Source: Moniliophthora roreri (Eukaryota; Basidiomycota; Agaricomycetes; Agaricales; Marasmiaceae). Taken from it: a DNA stretch of 64,000 nt. This document shows, one piece after another, positions 37,967 to 49,374 of the stretch. Numbering within the stretch: the stretch's first letter is position 1; every line of letters begins with the position of its first letter. Below the pieces are notes generated by a model. It was not told where the DNA came from. It ran no database searches and saw nothing but the letters and a program-made list of their open reading frames with translations. Location of the stretch: contig LATX02000183.1 of NCBI GenBank assembly GCA_001466705.2, forward strand, positions 248,001 to 312,000. The letters are read 5' to 3'. The position numbers were made by a program, and so were the translations under genes.

Positions 37967-38860
37967 TCACCAGCCGACAGGGTAGGTTGCCGGCCTCATT
38001 TGTACGATAGTCGTGCCTTTATCTAAATCCGCAAGTGCGCTAAAAGCTGCTTTCGTCAAGTCGACATGTTTCGATCCAGGGGCACATCCTTGACAGGTAT
38101 CGACCACTCTAACGAAAACGCATTTTCTGGGTCCGTTGCATACTACTCGCATTCGTCAGTGTGGTATTCTGTAAACAAGAGTTTGGCTGACATTCGAGGA
38201 ATTTGAAACATTCAGGCTTGCTGATCCAGCCTTCCTGTGTGAGAGCGCAGATGAAAGACTCGTCCTGTGTAGAACGTGTTAGCACTACATTGCATCGCAA
38301 AGTCTTTTCAATACTCACAGTCGGCGTCCACACATTTTCTGACCAACAGCTAGGGTTTCTAAGATCGTTTCCTGTATACCTGCAAGACCTGTGAGCGAAG
38401 CGAGCGACATGATCAGAAGTAAAGCAGACCAAGTAATCGTGACCTCTTCTGATTTACCAGTCGCCTTGAGCGCGTTCTTGACTCCAGAGACAGCACCTGA
38501 GACACTGATATCCTCCGAATGAAGGTTAGAAAGAGACTTCGTTTTGGATGTGACGTTATGTTCATGGAGCTTGGATTTCTTTCCTTGCTTCCCTTTCCCA
38601 TGCTCCTTCGAATGCTTTGATCTTGGTACGAGAGATGTTGGGGAGCATGGAGGGGTATTATACGAGAGACTATTTGATACATTCACCGAGGTCCAGCCGT
38701 CGTGAGCTTCAAAAGTATAAGAATCTCCAAGTGAATGGGCGGTTGCGTAGAATGAAGGACTATGCGTGGCAGGGATCGCGGAGACGGTTACCGTACAAAG
38801 AAGGCAAGAAAGCAAAGTTATTATCTGATGAATGTCAGAGAACGGTTTCGAGAGTGCCAT
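37967..38860 (-). CDS. Secreted protein with RlpA-like double-psi beta-barrel (expansin-like) domain
   Basis: A signal peptide (MALSKPFSDIHQIITLLSCL...TVSA) leads a protein with a Lys/His-rich, disordered middle (KHSKEHGKGKQGKKSKLHEH). After an intron comes the DPBB domain: WSCRYTGNDLRNPSCW, then ESFICALTQEGWISKPECFK (second exon), CNGPRKCVFVRVVDTC and KHVDLTKAAFSALADLD, ending MRPATYPVGW. The VVDTC and HVDLT blocks and spaced cysteines are typical of these fungal proteins. Relatives are cell-wall-associated, sometimes stress-related; the substrate is not known. Divergent from the Zn2Cys6 regulator, 140 bp apart. Confidence 0.85.
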
Positions 38861-39000
38861 GACCTGGGCGGGAGTGACTTTGAAAACGAAGGTGGTGGTT
38901 GGGATTGAGGCGCGTCAAGCGCGCTAATGGTTCAGTGGTGAGTGGGTGTAGATAAGATAAGCCGTTTCAGGCCGCCTTGGCATTTCTTCATCTTACCTCT

Positions 39001-42000
39001 ATGCCTCCAGACCCATCTCATTCACAGTCAAGGCGTGCCATCAGGAAGACCTCCCATGACGAAGACCTGGAAGCTAGACGATCCCGTGGTGAAGTGAGTC
39101 TGACTTCAGTATACTTTTCAAACCTGACATTTCAGCAGATTTCGTGCGCCGAATGTCGACGGTAACCCTACATCTCCCTACATTTCTGGTTCAAATTCCT
39201 GCACTGAAACACTCGTAGGCTGAAGCTCAAGTGTGACAAAAGGATTCCGTGTAGCACATGCGGTAAGCTCTAGAGCAAGTAATCAAAGGCTGCCGATCAA
39301 TTATCTAGTGCAGTTCGACGTGGATGTCCTTCCATATGTCCTAACGGAAACCTTGCTTCTGGTCAAGGCACACGGTACGTGATTGGGGACTTTTGTTACT
39401 GCAATTAACTAAACGTCAAGCGACACAGATTCGTTCTGGCTGATACGTCTGAACTTCATGCAAAAATCGCGGACATGGGCAAGCGAATCCGGGAATTGGA
39501 GGATGCGTTAGCAATATCACACTCGAGCACCTCAAACGAGCCCCATCCACTTCTGCGGGACGAACTCATGTACATCAAGTACGGTCCAGATAATGGTATG
39601 CCAGCATCCCTGAAGGAACAGAAGCGCGAGTCATCTGCAGAACTTGCGAATGCATTAGGCACTTTAACCATTGGTGGACCCGAAGAGGTGAAATATTTTG
39701 GACGGTCTGCTGGGTCTGAAGTACGTGTGATAGCATATAGAACACTATTGCCGGCTGACTGGTCGCATAGACATTGCTATTGGTGACTCCTTCAGGAATT
39801 ATCTAATATGATAACATACTTATGTGTCTTTAGGCTGGAGCGGATGTAGACCAGTCTCCGTATGTGGATGAAGTGCCATCTCTTGATGGTGAAGTATTTC
39901 ATCTGGCCAACTTGTTTCCCTTGAGCCTCGACGGTCAACCACAAAGAGTGTTCAGATTACTTTATGACTCATTACCTGAACAGCCCCGGGCATGGTCTTT
40001 GTGTGAGACATATCTCGAGCACGCATCGTGGCAATTTGGACCCATACTTCGCGACGAGCTCATACAAGACATCCTCACGCCAATTTACAAAGGATTGAAG
40101 GAGAGGCGTGACTATGATTCTATAATTTCCCCTCACAAACTAGCAGTATTGTTCGCTGTCCTCGCACAAGGCTCTCTAGTTGATCTGACTTTAAGGCCAA
40201 GTAAGTTTTATCTTCTTTGAGTAATGTCTCGCTTATACTTCCTACTACCAGATAACACAGAAGCAGAGAGCTATTTCCAACTCAGCAGAGCAGCCTTTTC
40301 TCTACGTGCAGTCTTCGACTCTCCCGAGCTAGCGACCGTTCAGGCTGTTGTTCTAGTCGCCTCCTATCATACCATGGCCGGGAAAAGATATACAATGGAT
40401 AGCACAGTAAGAAACAATTTTCAAACCACAGAGGCCATCCATCTCAGCCAACGCTTTATCAGTGGATTATCTTTTCCTTGGGGTGTAAACTAGCACAAAG
40501 CGTAAGCTGGAGAATTGATTGCATTCTGTCAATGGTCTAACGCCTCTGATAAAGCTTGGGCTGCGTCAGTTGTTTTCCAGTTTCTATTTTATCTTGTCGA
40601 CTCAGCGAAAAATCAGATCGTGACAGCGCTCGCTGGAACTTAGATGCGAAGATGGTTCAAAGGAGACGATATTTATTTTGGGAGGTGCATTGCTGCGAAC
40701 TTCTTTACGTAGGTACCCTGATAAGTATTCAATGCTCAGCTAACCGCCTGCCCAGAGTCTTTCTCTTGGACGTCCTCCAGCTATTCCCACGTCATATGTT
40801 GATTGCGAATTTCCAATAGACGAAGGCGTGACAATGGACAAGGACGGCAATCTATTAACCGGATGTGAGTCTCTTGTTCTTCAGAGTCTTCCGCCCCAAG
40901 CTCCATTGCCAATGATTATCTGCAGTCTACCAGTGGAAATATGAATTCTGTAGGGATATACTTCCGCAAGTACTTGAGCTCACCCTGGCTGCAGAACCGC
41001 CCAGCTACGAGACCATACTGTATCTCGACCGCCAAGTCAGAGAGAAGATTCTTCCGCCGCATCTTAATACGTTCATGAATGGAGATGAGCAGCACTTCAC
41101 GCCCAGCACATACATGCGTGGATGCCTGCTTGGTTCATACAGATCAGTTAGTGAGTGTCTTTACAGCTATGCTGGACAGAATTCACAGTCTCCTAAAACA
41201 GCATTGTTGTACATCCACCGCAGCTATTTCGCTCAGGCTATCTTAACTGATCCTGTGAATCCCCTTCGGAGCCCGTACGCACCTTCTTTCCTTGCTGCGT
41301 ATCGCTGTGCAACCGGGATAATCAAGGCTTCCCTCAATCACTTTGAGCGATTCCCTGACCTTTGTAGCCGATGGTGGAGCATATGGACACATCGTACGGT
41401 GATTTCTCTTGTTCGATTCCACGCTTTTACTCACCCTAGAGAAGTCTTTTCTGCAGCGGTTGGTCTGTTACTTGGTCTCATATCACCATATCTCATGAGG
41501 ACCATCATAGCTCATCGTCGGGATCATCGTCACGCGTTCACCTTCGTCTATTATAACTCCCCACGCATTTCTAGATCTCGGCTTAGCGTGTAGCCTCTTT
41601 GAGAAAGGCGCACCTAATACGAAGCGCGCTCGTAGTGCTTTGGTATGTTAGGATCTACTTGCAGTACCCATGTCTAGGCCTGATCACCTTTCAGCATATA
41701 CTGCGCAGACTACGAAACAAAGCTTTCGAAGTATACTCCCAGTATAAAAACGGGAACCCCACTGTCTCTTCACTTGTCCCTGATTACGGGGAGGACGAGC
41801 TAGCTCTCTTCGGTGGACAAACGAAGATTTTGTTCAGCAAGTTCATGGCTTCCAGGTGGCAGCACAACCGGCTTTCTTCTCTTCATGGGTCACCGACGAA
41901 TTCTGAGACTCCTCCGAGTTCAGGAGATCAAGAATTTTCTCTGAACACCCGAGCGTTAGCCGATGCACATCCGTCTCTCGTCAATTACCTCTCGTCCCTA

Positions 42001-42360
42001 CCTGCGACCCAAGGTTTCCAAGCAGCTTTGCAGGCGAGCCCAGATCGCGTCGATCCGTATTCCGAAAAGGACGCCTTACCATCCTTGTATGCACTTCCGG
42101 AGGGGCCGAATCCTCTACTCCAGAGGCAGCATTTTACCTGCGACTCACCTAACCAAGGCGACCGATATCCGTTTTCAATGGTTGCAATGGCCGATGAGGC
42201 CATGGTGAATAACGAGCCTTCATCAGCAGGCTTCACAGACTTTGACATGATGTTTTCCATGCCGACTGGGAAAAGTGGAATCGACGAGAACTGGGATGCC
42301 TTCATGCGAGACTTGGGAATTCTGGATCCCAGCTATGTCGTGCCCAACACTACAACTTAG
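39001..42360 (+). CDS. Zn2Cys6 transcription factor with fungal-specific regulatory domain
   Basis: The start MPPDPSHSQSRRAIRK is followed, across three introns, by the zinc cluster ISCAECRRLKLKCDKRIPCS and TCVRRGCPSICPNG, exactly C-x2-C-x6-C...C-x2-C-x6-C. Next come GTRFVLADTSELHAKI and a short coiled coil (MGKRIRELEDAL). The middle holds the fungal transcription-factor domain (LANLFPLSLDGQPQRVFRLL, FGPILRDELIQDIL, FQLSRAAFSLRAVFD, VLVASYHTMAGKRY). The C-terminus, about 41700-42360, is Ser/Pro-rich and acidic, with FTDFDMMFSMPTGK near the end as a possible activation region. Many introns. Targets cannot be told from sequence. Confidence 0.88.
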
Positions 42361-42420
42361 GCCACAATTTATTTCTAATACAGTAGACACATGTTTCAAC
42401 TTTGAAGTTCCGGCAAGGGG

Positions 42421-42483
42421 TCAGATTCGAGCGATTCGTATACCCGAACGCTCGCCGTGGTGAAGTGATTGGCGAGGCGGCAG
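42421..42483. repeat. Inverted repeat, left arm
   Basis: 63 bp beginning TCAGATTCGAGCGATTCG. It matches the reverse complement of 42753-42806 at all 54 aligned positions, apart from nine extra bases (AACGCTCGC) after TATACCCG. Confidence 0.9.
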
Positions 42484-42752
42484 AGCTGGCCGAGAGTTGG
42501 TCAAAAGTCACGTTGTGTGTACAACTGCCCGGTCCAGGATGCACCGATGTTCACTGGAAGTATAATATTCGGCGTCACTTGATGGATTGTCATGCATACA
42601 GTGGTATCGCAAGGTTTTCTCGAGCGGGCACGAGTGACGGCATATGAACAGTTATGCCTTGGAATTCCGCGAGAGAAAGTCGTTGATTCTTGACAGATCA
42701 AGTCGTCCAATGTGAGAGCGAGATTATGTCAGCCAAATACAGCGGCATGGTC

Positions 42753-42806
42753 CTGCCGCCTCGCCAATCACTTCACCACGCGGGTATACGAATCGCTCGA
42801 ATCTGA
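42753..42806. repeat. Inverted repeat, right arm
   Basis: 54 bp, reverse complement of the left arm without its nine-base insertion. Between the arms lie 269 bp. The immediate outside flanks do not form a clear target-site duplication, though the word GCAAGG occurs within about 12 bp outside both arms. Confidence 0.9.
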
Positions 42807-42872
42807 ACCGCAGCAAGGTCCCAGTGCTGAGTGCGGCACACGCTTCCGGGTTCCGGACCGGGATCATGGGAT

Positions 42873-42879
42873 TATAAAT
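42873..42879 (+). promoter_or_regulatory. TATA-like box of the trans-sulfuration enzyme gene
   Basis: TATAAAT lies 43 bp before the ATG at 42922, with pyrimidine-rich sequence (CTTCTTTCCTCCCTG) between. Position and context fit a core promoter; no mapped start supports it. Confidence 0.45.
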
Positions 42880-42921
42880 TGACAATCTCCAGTACTTCTT
42901 TCCTCCCTGTCCCAATCTAAC

Positions 42922-44759
42922 ATGACCAGAAAGCTCAAGGGAAGCGATCTCATTCATGGAGATGCTCATCTGAACAGCGATGAGCGCCCGGAAGTAATGC
43001 CTTCTATCTCAATGGCGACTAGTGAGGCTCCCATCACTTCGTGGCAGCAGATCGTAGCTAATGTCCTTCGCAGCGTTCCGTGTACCTCCTGATCCCGATG
43101 CGCTACTGATACAAGTAGATTCCCGAAATCCCAAACGACACATATATTCGCGGTATACGCAGGACATTTCGACGCGAGCCGAACATATTCTGAGCAAGAT
43201 CAACGTGGGCTCGATTCATTCGTTACTTTCGCTCAAATCAACTGAACATCTCGTTGAAGGACGGATATGCCCTCACATATGCTTCTGGGCTTGCAGCGTG
43301 CTACGCCGTGAGTCTAAGGTCATTGTTTCTCGATTTTACGCGTTAATAGTGTACATGCTCAGGCAATGCTCCACCACAAACCAAAACGTGTTGCTATCCG
43401 CGGCGGATACTGGGGAACGCATCAGACCTTGCAAATCTACCAGAAGAGCAAAGATGCTGAGCTTCCTGTCATTGACCTAGATGACGAATTCCAACCAGGC
43501 GACATATGTTGGCTCGAAACCCCCGTGAACCCCACGGGAGAATCCAGGTCTGTTCGTCTCCATGAATCGTAATCCACCCTGAGACAAACTGCCCTTTCCT
43601 GCAGAGATATCAAGTACTACGCCGAAAAGGTACGAAATCATTTCCAGAACTCCGCGTGTACACGGTCGTTCACGAGTCTTCGAATAGATACACAAAGTCG
43701 GGGGAAAACTGATTGTTGATTCTACTCTGGCCCCGCCTCCTCTACAATATCCTTTCAAGTTGGGCGCAGACTGGTAATTTCTTCTCTAACGTTTTCGACC
43801 GTATTGATTAAATGTACAATGACTTCCAGCATTGTTCACTCCGGTATTACTTTGATCAACCTCGTTTCATGCCAAGCTTACATGGTAATGCAGGAACTAA
43901 GTACTTGGGTGGACACTCTGATCTCCTTTGCGGCGTTCTCGTCGTGCAATCCGAAAAGGAATGGTCCACAGTTAGTCAATCTCATCCACATCTAAGAGCT
44001 TGATATCTAATCTACCTCGAAGCTTATGGCGGATAGAACGTACATGGGAACGGTGATGGGGTCTTTAGAGGCCTGGCTACTTTTGCGATCACTTCGCACT
44101 CTACATCTGAGGGTAACGCGGCAGTCTGAAACTGCCGCCGCTCTTGCCCAGTGGTTACAACTCGTCGTTGACAAGACATCTTCCGGTCAATCTTACGACG
44201 GCGTTCCCCCGGGGTTGCTTGCCAAAGTATTCCATTCATCGCTCCAAAAGCCAGATGCGAGAGGCTTTGACCCAAGGTAAGGGATGCCCATATGAAGAGT
44301 TGCGAGACTAATCACTCGTTGATAGGTCACAGATGGAGGGGTGGAACGCGACGTTTGCAATTCACGTACGTGACCCTGAAACATCTCTTTTGGCAGTTTG
44401 TTGCTAACATTGATCCTTGTGAAGTTGACTGACGTGGTGTACGCGAAGAATCTCCCTTTCTGCACCCATTATTTTATCGTGAGTATCGCGCTGGGGCTCT
44501 GGGATTGATCTTACCTTGTTCTTCGTCAGCCTGCGACAAGTTTGGGAGGAGTAGAGTCTCTTATCGAGTATCGTGCTCGAATTGATCCGAGGGAACACCC
44601 CTTACTGATTCGACTCAGCATCGGCTGTGAAGACCTCGATGTAAGTTACGTACAGTTTTCCGGATAGTCATTTATTGACGCTATTCCCAGGAGCTAAAAG
44701 ATGACTTGCGAAAAGCTTTCCAGAAGGTGGCGGAAAAAGGGAAGAGAGCAAAGCTGTAA
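42922..44759 (+). CDS. Trans-sulfuration family PLP enzyme (cystathionine gamma-synthase/beta-lyase-like)
   Basis: PLP-dependent enzyme of the Cys/Met metabolism family. Starts [18 protein letters not shown]; intron 43022-43073 joins SISMAT to [12 protein letters not shown]. Seen: [81 protein letters not shown], the PLP-lysine motif [36 protein letters not shown], and [17 protein letters not shown]. The PLP site is assembled from a 14-nt micro-exon (43830-43843) flanked by GT-AG introns. At least ten exons; stop at 44757-44759. Which reaction it prefers (synthase, lyase or a YHR112C-like role) cannot be decided here. Confidence 0.9.
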
Positions 44760-44810
44760 GCAAAACGGGGCGACCAGAATCTATTGTGAACCGAATCTAT
44801 AGAATACATT

Positions 44811-46282
44811 CTACGATGAACGCTTTCCTCGATAAAAATCCAAGAATTTGGACTTATCTTCCCAGCCCAAACTCATCCTCTTCAATTTACCCGTCTGGGC
44901 AATCAATACAGAACAGGCTTCGGTCAACGAGTCTTGAGCGCCTGGTATTACTTCACTAGCCATGAACAACGGAGAACTAGGAGATTCGGAGGGACTAAGT
45001 AGCCTAATGGAGATGGGGGACGGTGTTATGGAGAACGTGAGTGAGAAAAGATGATGAAGAGGGTTCAGAGCTGTTGGGGGAATTGAGTGCGATGCTGTAA
45101 GTGAAAATGTTGTCGGAGGATCGTATCTGGCGGCAGGAGCGATGGCATCAGGGAAAATATTACATGAAGCAGTTGCGGGTTCGTACCTAACGCTCATTAG
45201 GAAGATGTTGTGCCCAGTGACTGGAGCTGAGCGCTTGAAAACATCAGCGAAACGCAAAAGACCTCGTCCGTTGCTGGTCGTGCATTCCGGGAACACGACC
45301 AGTGGCCTGTCGGCATTTTTACGGATGTCATCCAAGCTCTGAGGTCTGTGGTTTTTAAGGGATGGAAAGGGAGGTACCAGTGCGGTATTTCTGATTGCGG
45401 TAAGCAGAGAGACCGGGTAGAACCCAACGATCGGGATCTGAGGAGCAACCGTTCTTGCGTTTGACGCGATATTTGCAGAGCCTGTGCCCATCCGCCGGCC
45501 AGGCGTATGGGTAATTGGAGTTGATGGGGTACTGGGCGCATTTGGTACGGACGATTCAGGGATGGGCATCACGAATATGGGATTGAACCTTTTAAGGACA
45601 TTATTCAATAGACCATGTGTGAACTCGAAATCACAGCGGATACATACCTAAAAGCAAGCCATAACAATTCAACCCAGGACGTCCAGTTAGAGACGATTAT
45701 ATCGCCGGCTGCAGGTGTCCATTGCTGCGAAACTGTATTACCACGCCTAGCATATCCTCTTTAGAGGTTACAAGTCTCAGATGTGAGAAATACGCACCCT
45801 CTTTTGCGGGAAATGATCTCAACGGGTATCCAGACAAATCCGGCAAGAAAAAGTACGACCCGACACAGCAGAGCGGTTACGATCCGGGTGGCAAATCGGT
45901 GGGCTGGCGGTAAAACGCACTGTTATCATCAGAGTCACGAACCGGAACGACCAGAAATAGACCTCACAAAGACGGAGAGGACTCCATGCACGAGTAAAAC
46001 ATACACTAGGGTGAGGCCTAGGACGAGTACGGTGCGAATAGCACCAATGACATATCCGATGGGTGCCCAGACAAGATATAAAAAGTCTGATCCAGGTTTT
46101 GGAGGTGGGACTGGAGTGAGGAAGGGCTGAATTTGGGGAAACTGTCACTAATATGCGGCGACTGAATGTGCAAAGACTAGCCTGAATACCAGTTCCTGGA
46201 TCCTGAAGAGGATTGTAATTAAACAAGACAACGAAAATGATAAAAGTGCTCTGCTCACCCTATACGCGCTATACTTCTCCAT
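44811..46282 (-). CDS. LOA1: LOA1/VPS66-like acyltransferase-fold membrane protein
   Basis: Starts MEKYSAYR at 46282; a 21-nt second exon (DPGTGIQ) and a GC-AG intron lead to PFLTPVPPPKPGSDFLYLVW. Two membrane segments follow (IGAIRTVLVLGLTLVYVLLV and VVLFLAGFVWIPVEII), then GDIIVSNWTSWVELLWLAF, FNPIFVMPIPES, a Thr/Ser/Pro-rich insertion, and the glycerolipid acyltransferase motif VVFPECTTSNGRGLL. LOA1 of yeast is a lipid-droplet/ER lysophosphatidic acid acyltransferase. At the usual NHxxxxD catalytic site this protein has NWTSWVE, so catalysis is uncertain. Divergent from TVP38 with 56 bp between the starts. Confidence 0.72.
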
Positions 46283-46338
46283 ACTTGACACTGATGTGGT
46301 CGAGTGTCAACAGTTCAACGCGATCCACGTGTCCAGCC

Positions 46339-47714
46339 ATGACGTACAGTACTAGAGGGTTGCCGTGGTTCTCTGCTCCCACCATGGCAGCAGCAGCAGC
46401 AGCAGGCAAGGCTAGCAACTTGTGGTCGTCCTTCAAGTATTATCTGTCTGCGACTTTTAGGCGTTATCAGAGACTTCATGTCTATGGAAAGGTAAGTTTC
46501 CACAGCGATTCATTCGAGTCGTCCACCAGGACTTAACATCAAGTCTAGGTTTTCATCTGGCTTGCCCTACTCTTTTACATTTGCATAGGTCTATATAATG
46601 CAAGTTCCAGAGATACGATTTACTCACCTTCAAATTTAGGAGTGTTCGTTGTCATCGTGTCCCCGAGTCGTATTGCACAGTTTCTCTATGACCAAGCAAC
46701 GAAACTAGCAGAAACTCCGGTTGGCTGGCTTATTCTTGGTTTTGCTATTGGTGCGCATCCCTTACTCTCGTGGAAGACTTTCTCTAATATATCCTGCAAG
46801 TTATCATATCCTTTCCCCCCCTGATAGGACATACAACCCTCGTCACTTTATGTGGGTTCGCCTATGGCATGAAAGGCTTCGCAATTGCATCCACAGCTTC
46901 TGTTGTTGGTTCAGCTCTTGTCTTCGCTGTTTTAAGGATGTTATTCTCTGCCCGCCTGCGTGCGTGGTCTGCTCAGAATGAGAAATGGCAAGCACTTGAA
47001 GCAGTTGTCGTGAGTTGTACTCATCCTTTCCCTTATTTCCTGAGATTTAATCTGGTTACAATGTATAGAGGGCCAAAGGGTCAGTCCTTTTCTTCAAGTA
47101 CCTCGTCCGTTATCTCTAATCTTCGATTCAGATTGCCCCTCATAATCCTGATTCGAATCAGCCCTTTCCCTCCTTGGGTCTATGCCAACTCTCTCTTTGC
47201 AGTAAGTCTTGAAGTGCTTACGACTCTTCAACCCAGCCGCTAAAGCTTCAAAAGTCGATTTCGTCCGTTTCCTTGTGGCAGTTTGTCGTAGCAACTCTGT
47301 TCATCTTCCCGAAGTTATTACTGCACGTCTTTATTGGTTCTCGCATGGCTGCCCTGTCGGACGGTGAAAGACGCAGTCATATGGATACACGTAGGCTGCA
47401 CCGTACACCTGTGATTATCTTCACCTGACATCCTCTGTTAGGTACCAAGGTGATAAATGGGCTTTTGATTGGTGGGGGTGTATTGGTCGCGATTTGCGCG
47501 AGCGGGTAAGTGCCTAGATCATCGCCTTGTTTCGTCACACTGAAAAAAGGCTCTTAGACTTGTCTATACGCTCGTCCAGCGTCATATACGAACGTTGGAC
47601 GGGCTACCGCGTGATGTAGACGAGCATGCGGCGGACGCGATCGAGCACTTTGATGAGGAGGCACCACTGCTTGGGCCTCAACCATTGTCAGAGGACGACG
47701 ATGATACTAACTAG
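46339..47714 (+). CDS. TVP38: Golgi membrane protein TVP38 (TMEM64/DedA-like SNARE-associated family)
   Basis: Multi-pass membrane protein of the Golgi. MTYSTRGLPW start (46339), a five-Ala run coded by a GCA repeat, then FIWLALLFYICIGLY, VVIVSPSRIAQFLYDQATKL, VGWLILGFAI, IISFPPLIGHTTLVTLCGFA, YGMKGFAIASTASVVGSAL, and after a micro-exon of 11 nt (47069-47079) AKGLPLIILIRISPFPPWVY, the family signature. Later: SLWQFVVATLFIFPKLLLHV and GLLIGGGVLVAICASGLVYT, then an acidic tail ending PLSEDDDDTN. Another in-frame ATG at 46237 would overlap the LOA1 first exon. Confidence 0.87.
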
Positions 47715-47786
47715 GATCATTCATGCATATATATAATCATAGAAGGGCTGTTTGTGTGTACTGTTAACATCTATTGTATCGTCTGG

Positions 47787-49050
47787 TCAATAGTAATGGA
47801 GGAATAGAAGGCTCATACTTGCACCAATGAGGAAAACCAGAATGAATAGCCTGCTATCCTTCATTCTCCTCCGTGCCTCTCTCAGCTGTTCGTTTCCTTT
47901 CTCTACCGTGGACGTTGTTGCTATTGCGTCTTCGTACAATTGGTCGCTTAGCTCTGTTTGAGCCGTCAAATGCGTAACCAACTCCATCTGCAGCGCACTG
48001 ATCTCCAGTAACCGTGCCTCAGCTTGCTGGACAGACTCTAATTTGTCCTGAACCTCTCGTAAAATATTGGCGTTCTCGGTCTCGAATTGAAGTATCTGCG
48101 ATGCCGATAGTTCCAAGTCATCCGCGTCGTCGTCATCAGATGGGATGTCTGATACCGGAATGGAAGACTGTGTCGAGTACTTGTCCGGAGGCGGAGCTCC
48201 AATGGTCGCAGCTATTATACTAGAAGAAGCGCCTCCAAGCCAGCTGCTGCTCGGCCCTGCTTCAAGCAAATGCCCGGGGTTCCGCTGTCCGTCCAACATC
48301 CCCTGGGCCTCGAAAGCTGCTCCTGACCCTAGCGTCCTTGTCCTCTCAAGCTGACGTTTGACACGTTCCTCCTGCATCTCTTTCTGATTTTGGCTAGCTT
48401 CAGCAAGTCGTCGATTGAGATACCAGGTTATACTGGTGTGATGGGCGGCAATGAAGTTGTTTAACACGGAAGATTCGTCTTGTCGCAGACGCGCGGGAAG
48501 AAGTCGTGTTATGGGATTGACTTTGCTGGCCAAAAGTTCGACGCGTCCTAGATAGTATAGACTCCGTAAAAATCATTCTAAAGTAAAAGAAGCAGACCGA
48601 ACAGCCCGTACGCTTTTCTAGTGCCTCCATTTCCTTCACCCTCTCCGCACACCGGCTTAGGATGACTCGTGCTTGCAAGTCAATCTCATCTCGCTCTTCG
48701 TTCGAGAGTTGCTTGATATTTGACCACGATTCGGCACTGCTGAAATCAAGGATGCGCGGAGTCGTGAAGGTAGTGGCCCGGGAGTCGACATTCAGGTACG
48801 GCTTTCGAATGAAAGCAAGCATTCGCGTCAAACGAGATATATGGGTGAGCTACAGGCAGTTCAGCAAGTGCGGAAAGTTTCAATATGTTTCGCTTACAAT
48901 TTTGTATGCCTCAGAAACATATTCCTTTCCAAACTGTACTTCATCATCCCGTTGTCTGGTGGGAGGCGTACGAGGACGTTTTTCCCGTTCTTTCCCTTTC
49001 CGTTGTTGAACGCAGTCCTTGAAATCGTTCGTCCGGTCACTGTATGCCAT
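47787..49050 (-). CDS. UFE1: ER t-SNARE syntaxin-18/UFE1
   Basis: Qa-SNARE for retrograde Golgi-to-ER fusion. Start at 49050 gives MAYSDRTNDFKDCVQQRKGK, the N-terminal syntaxin-18 motif; next exon LTRMLAFIRKPYLNVDSR and the helical part SNEERDEIDLQARVILSRC, then after a GTACGG-type donor RVELLASKVNPITRLLPARL. The SNARE helix (LQFETENANILREVQDKLES through HLTAQTELSDQLYEDAIATT) is followed by a C-terminal anchor FILVFLIGASMSLLFLHYY. An acidic linker (PSDDDDADDLE) precedes the SNARE motif. Orientation convergent with TVP38 (72 bp between the stops). Confidence 0.9.
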
Positions 49051-49374
49051 GTTTCGTCGAGTCTAGTAAGTCCGTCGTAGAATGTGGGAATGGATGCTCT
49101 AGCATTGAGCAGCAATGCCGTTGGACGTAATGCCACGTGGCCTTGTTTTAAGTGTGTGTACCGCGCAAACAAAATTTTCTTCCGAACCTCCACGACTGTC
49201 GTCTGGGCCTCTTCTGAGGCACTTTCCAATTGGTTTGATATTCCATCTTGTACTCTGACCGGTATTGTCTTGGAGGAAGATTAAATTCAGGCCCTCGTTT
49301 GAGGCAGGCTGTGTGCTTTGATTCCACTACCTGTCATAGTATGCGACCAACAGCTTCTGTTAACACTAGTATTA
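49051..49374. other. Intergenic region upstream of UFE1
   Basis: 324 bp between two same-strand genes (F-box gene ends, UFE1 starts). A minus-strand open frame with Met at 49229 overlaps the UFE1 start in another phase and shows no similarity I recognise. No repeat or RNA gene seen. Confidence 0.5.

Larger units (their letters stand above)
42361..42921. other. Intergenic region with inverted repeat and zinc-finger-like fragment
   Basis: 561 bp between the Zn2Cys6 gene and the PLP enzyme gene. It holds a gapped inverted repeat (arms 42421-42483 and 42753-42806) around a 269-bp centre. The plus strand has an 81-codon open frame (42402-42647) running through arm 1 into a finger-like peptide CTDVHWKYNIRRHLMDCH. 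No transposase is present. The right end should contain the promoter of the next gene. Confidence 0.6.

Noticed and set aside
42361..42921. Classical MITE or DNA transposon
   Set aside because: No transposase, no clear target-site duplication and only two arms; kept as an unclassified inverted repeat.
46384..46403. GCA trinucleotide repeat as a notable microsatellite
   Set aside because: Only about six units, coding a short Ala run near the TVP38 N-terminus; ordinary.
48894..49229. Minus-strand 111-codon frame upstream of UFE1
   Set aside because: Overlaps the UFE1 first exon in another phase and no similarity was recognised; probably leader or chance.
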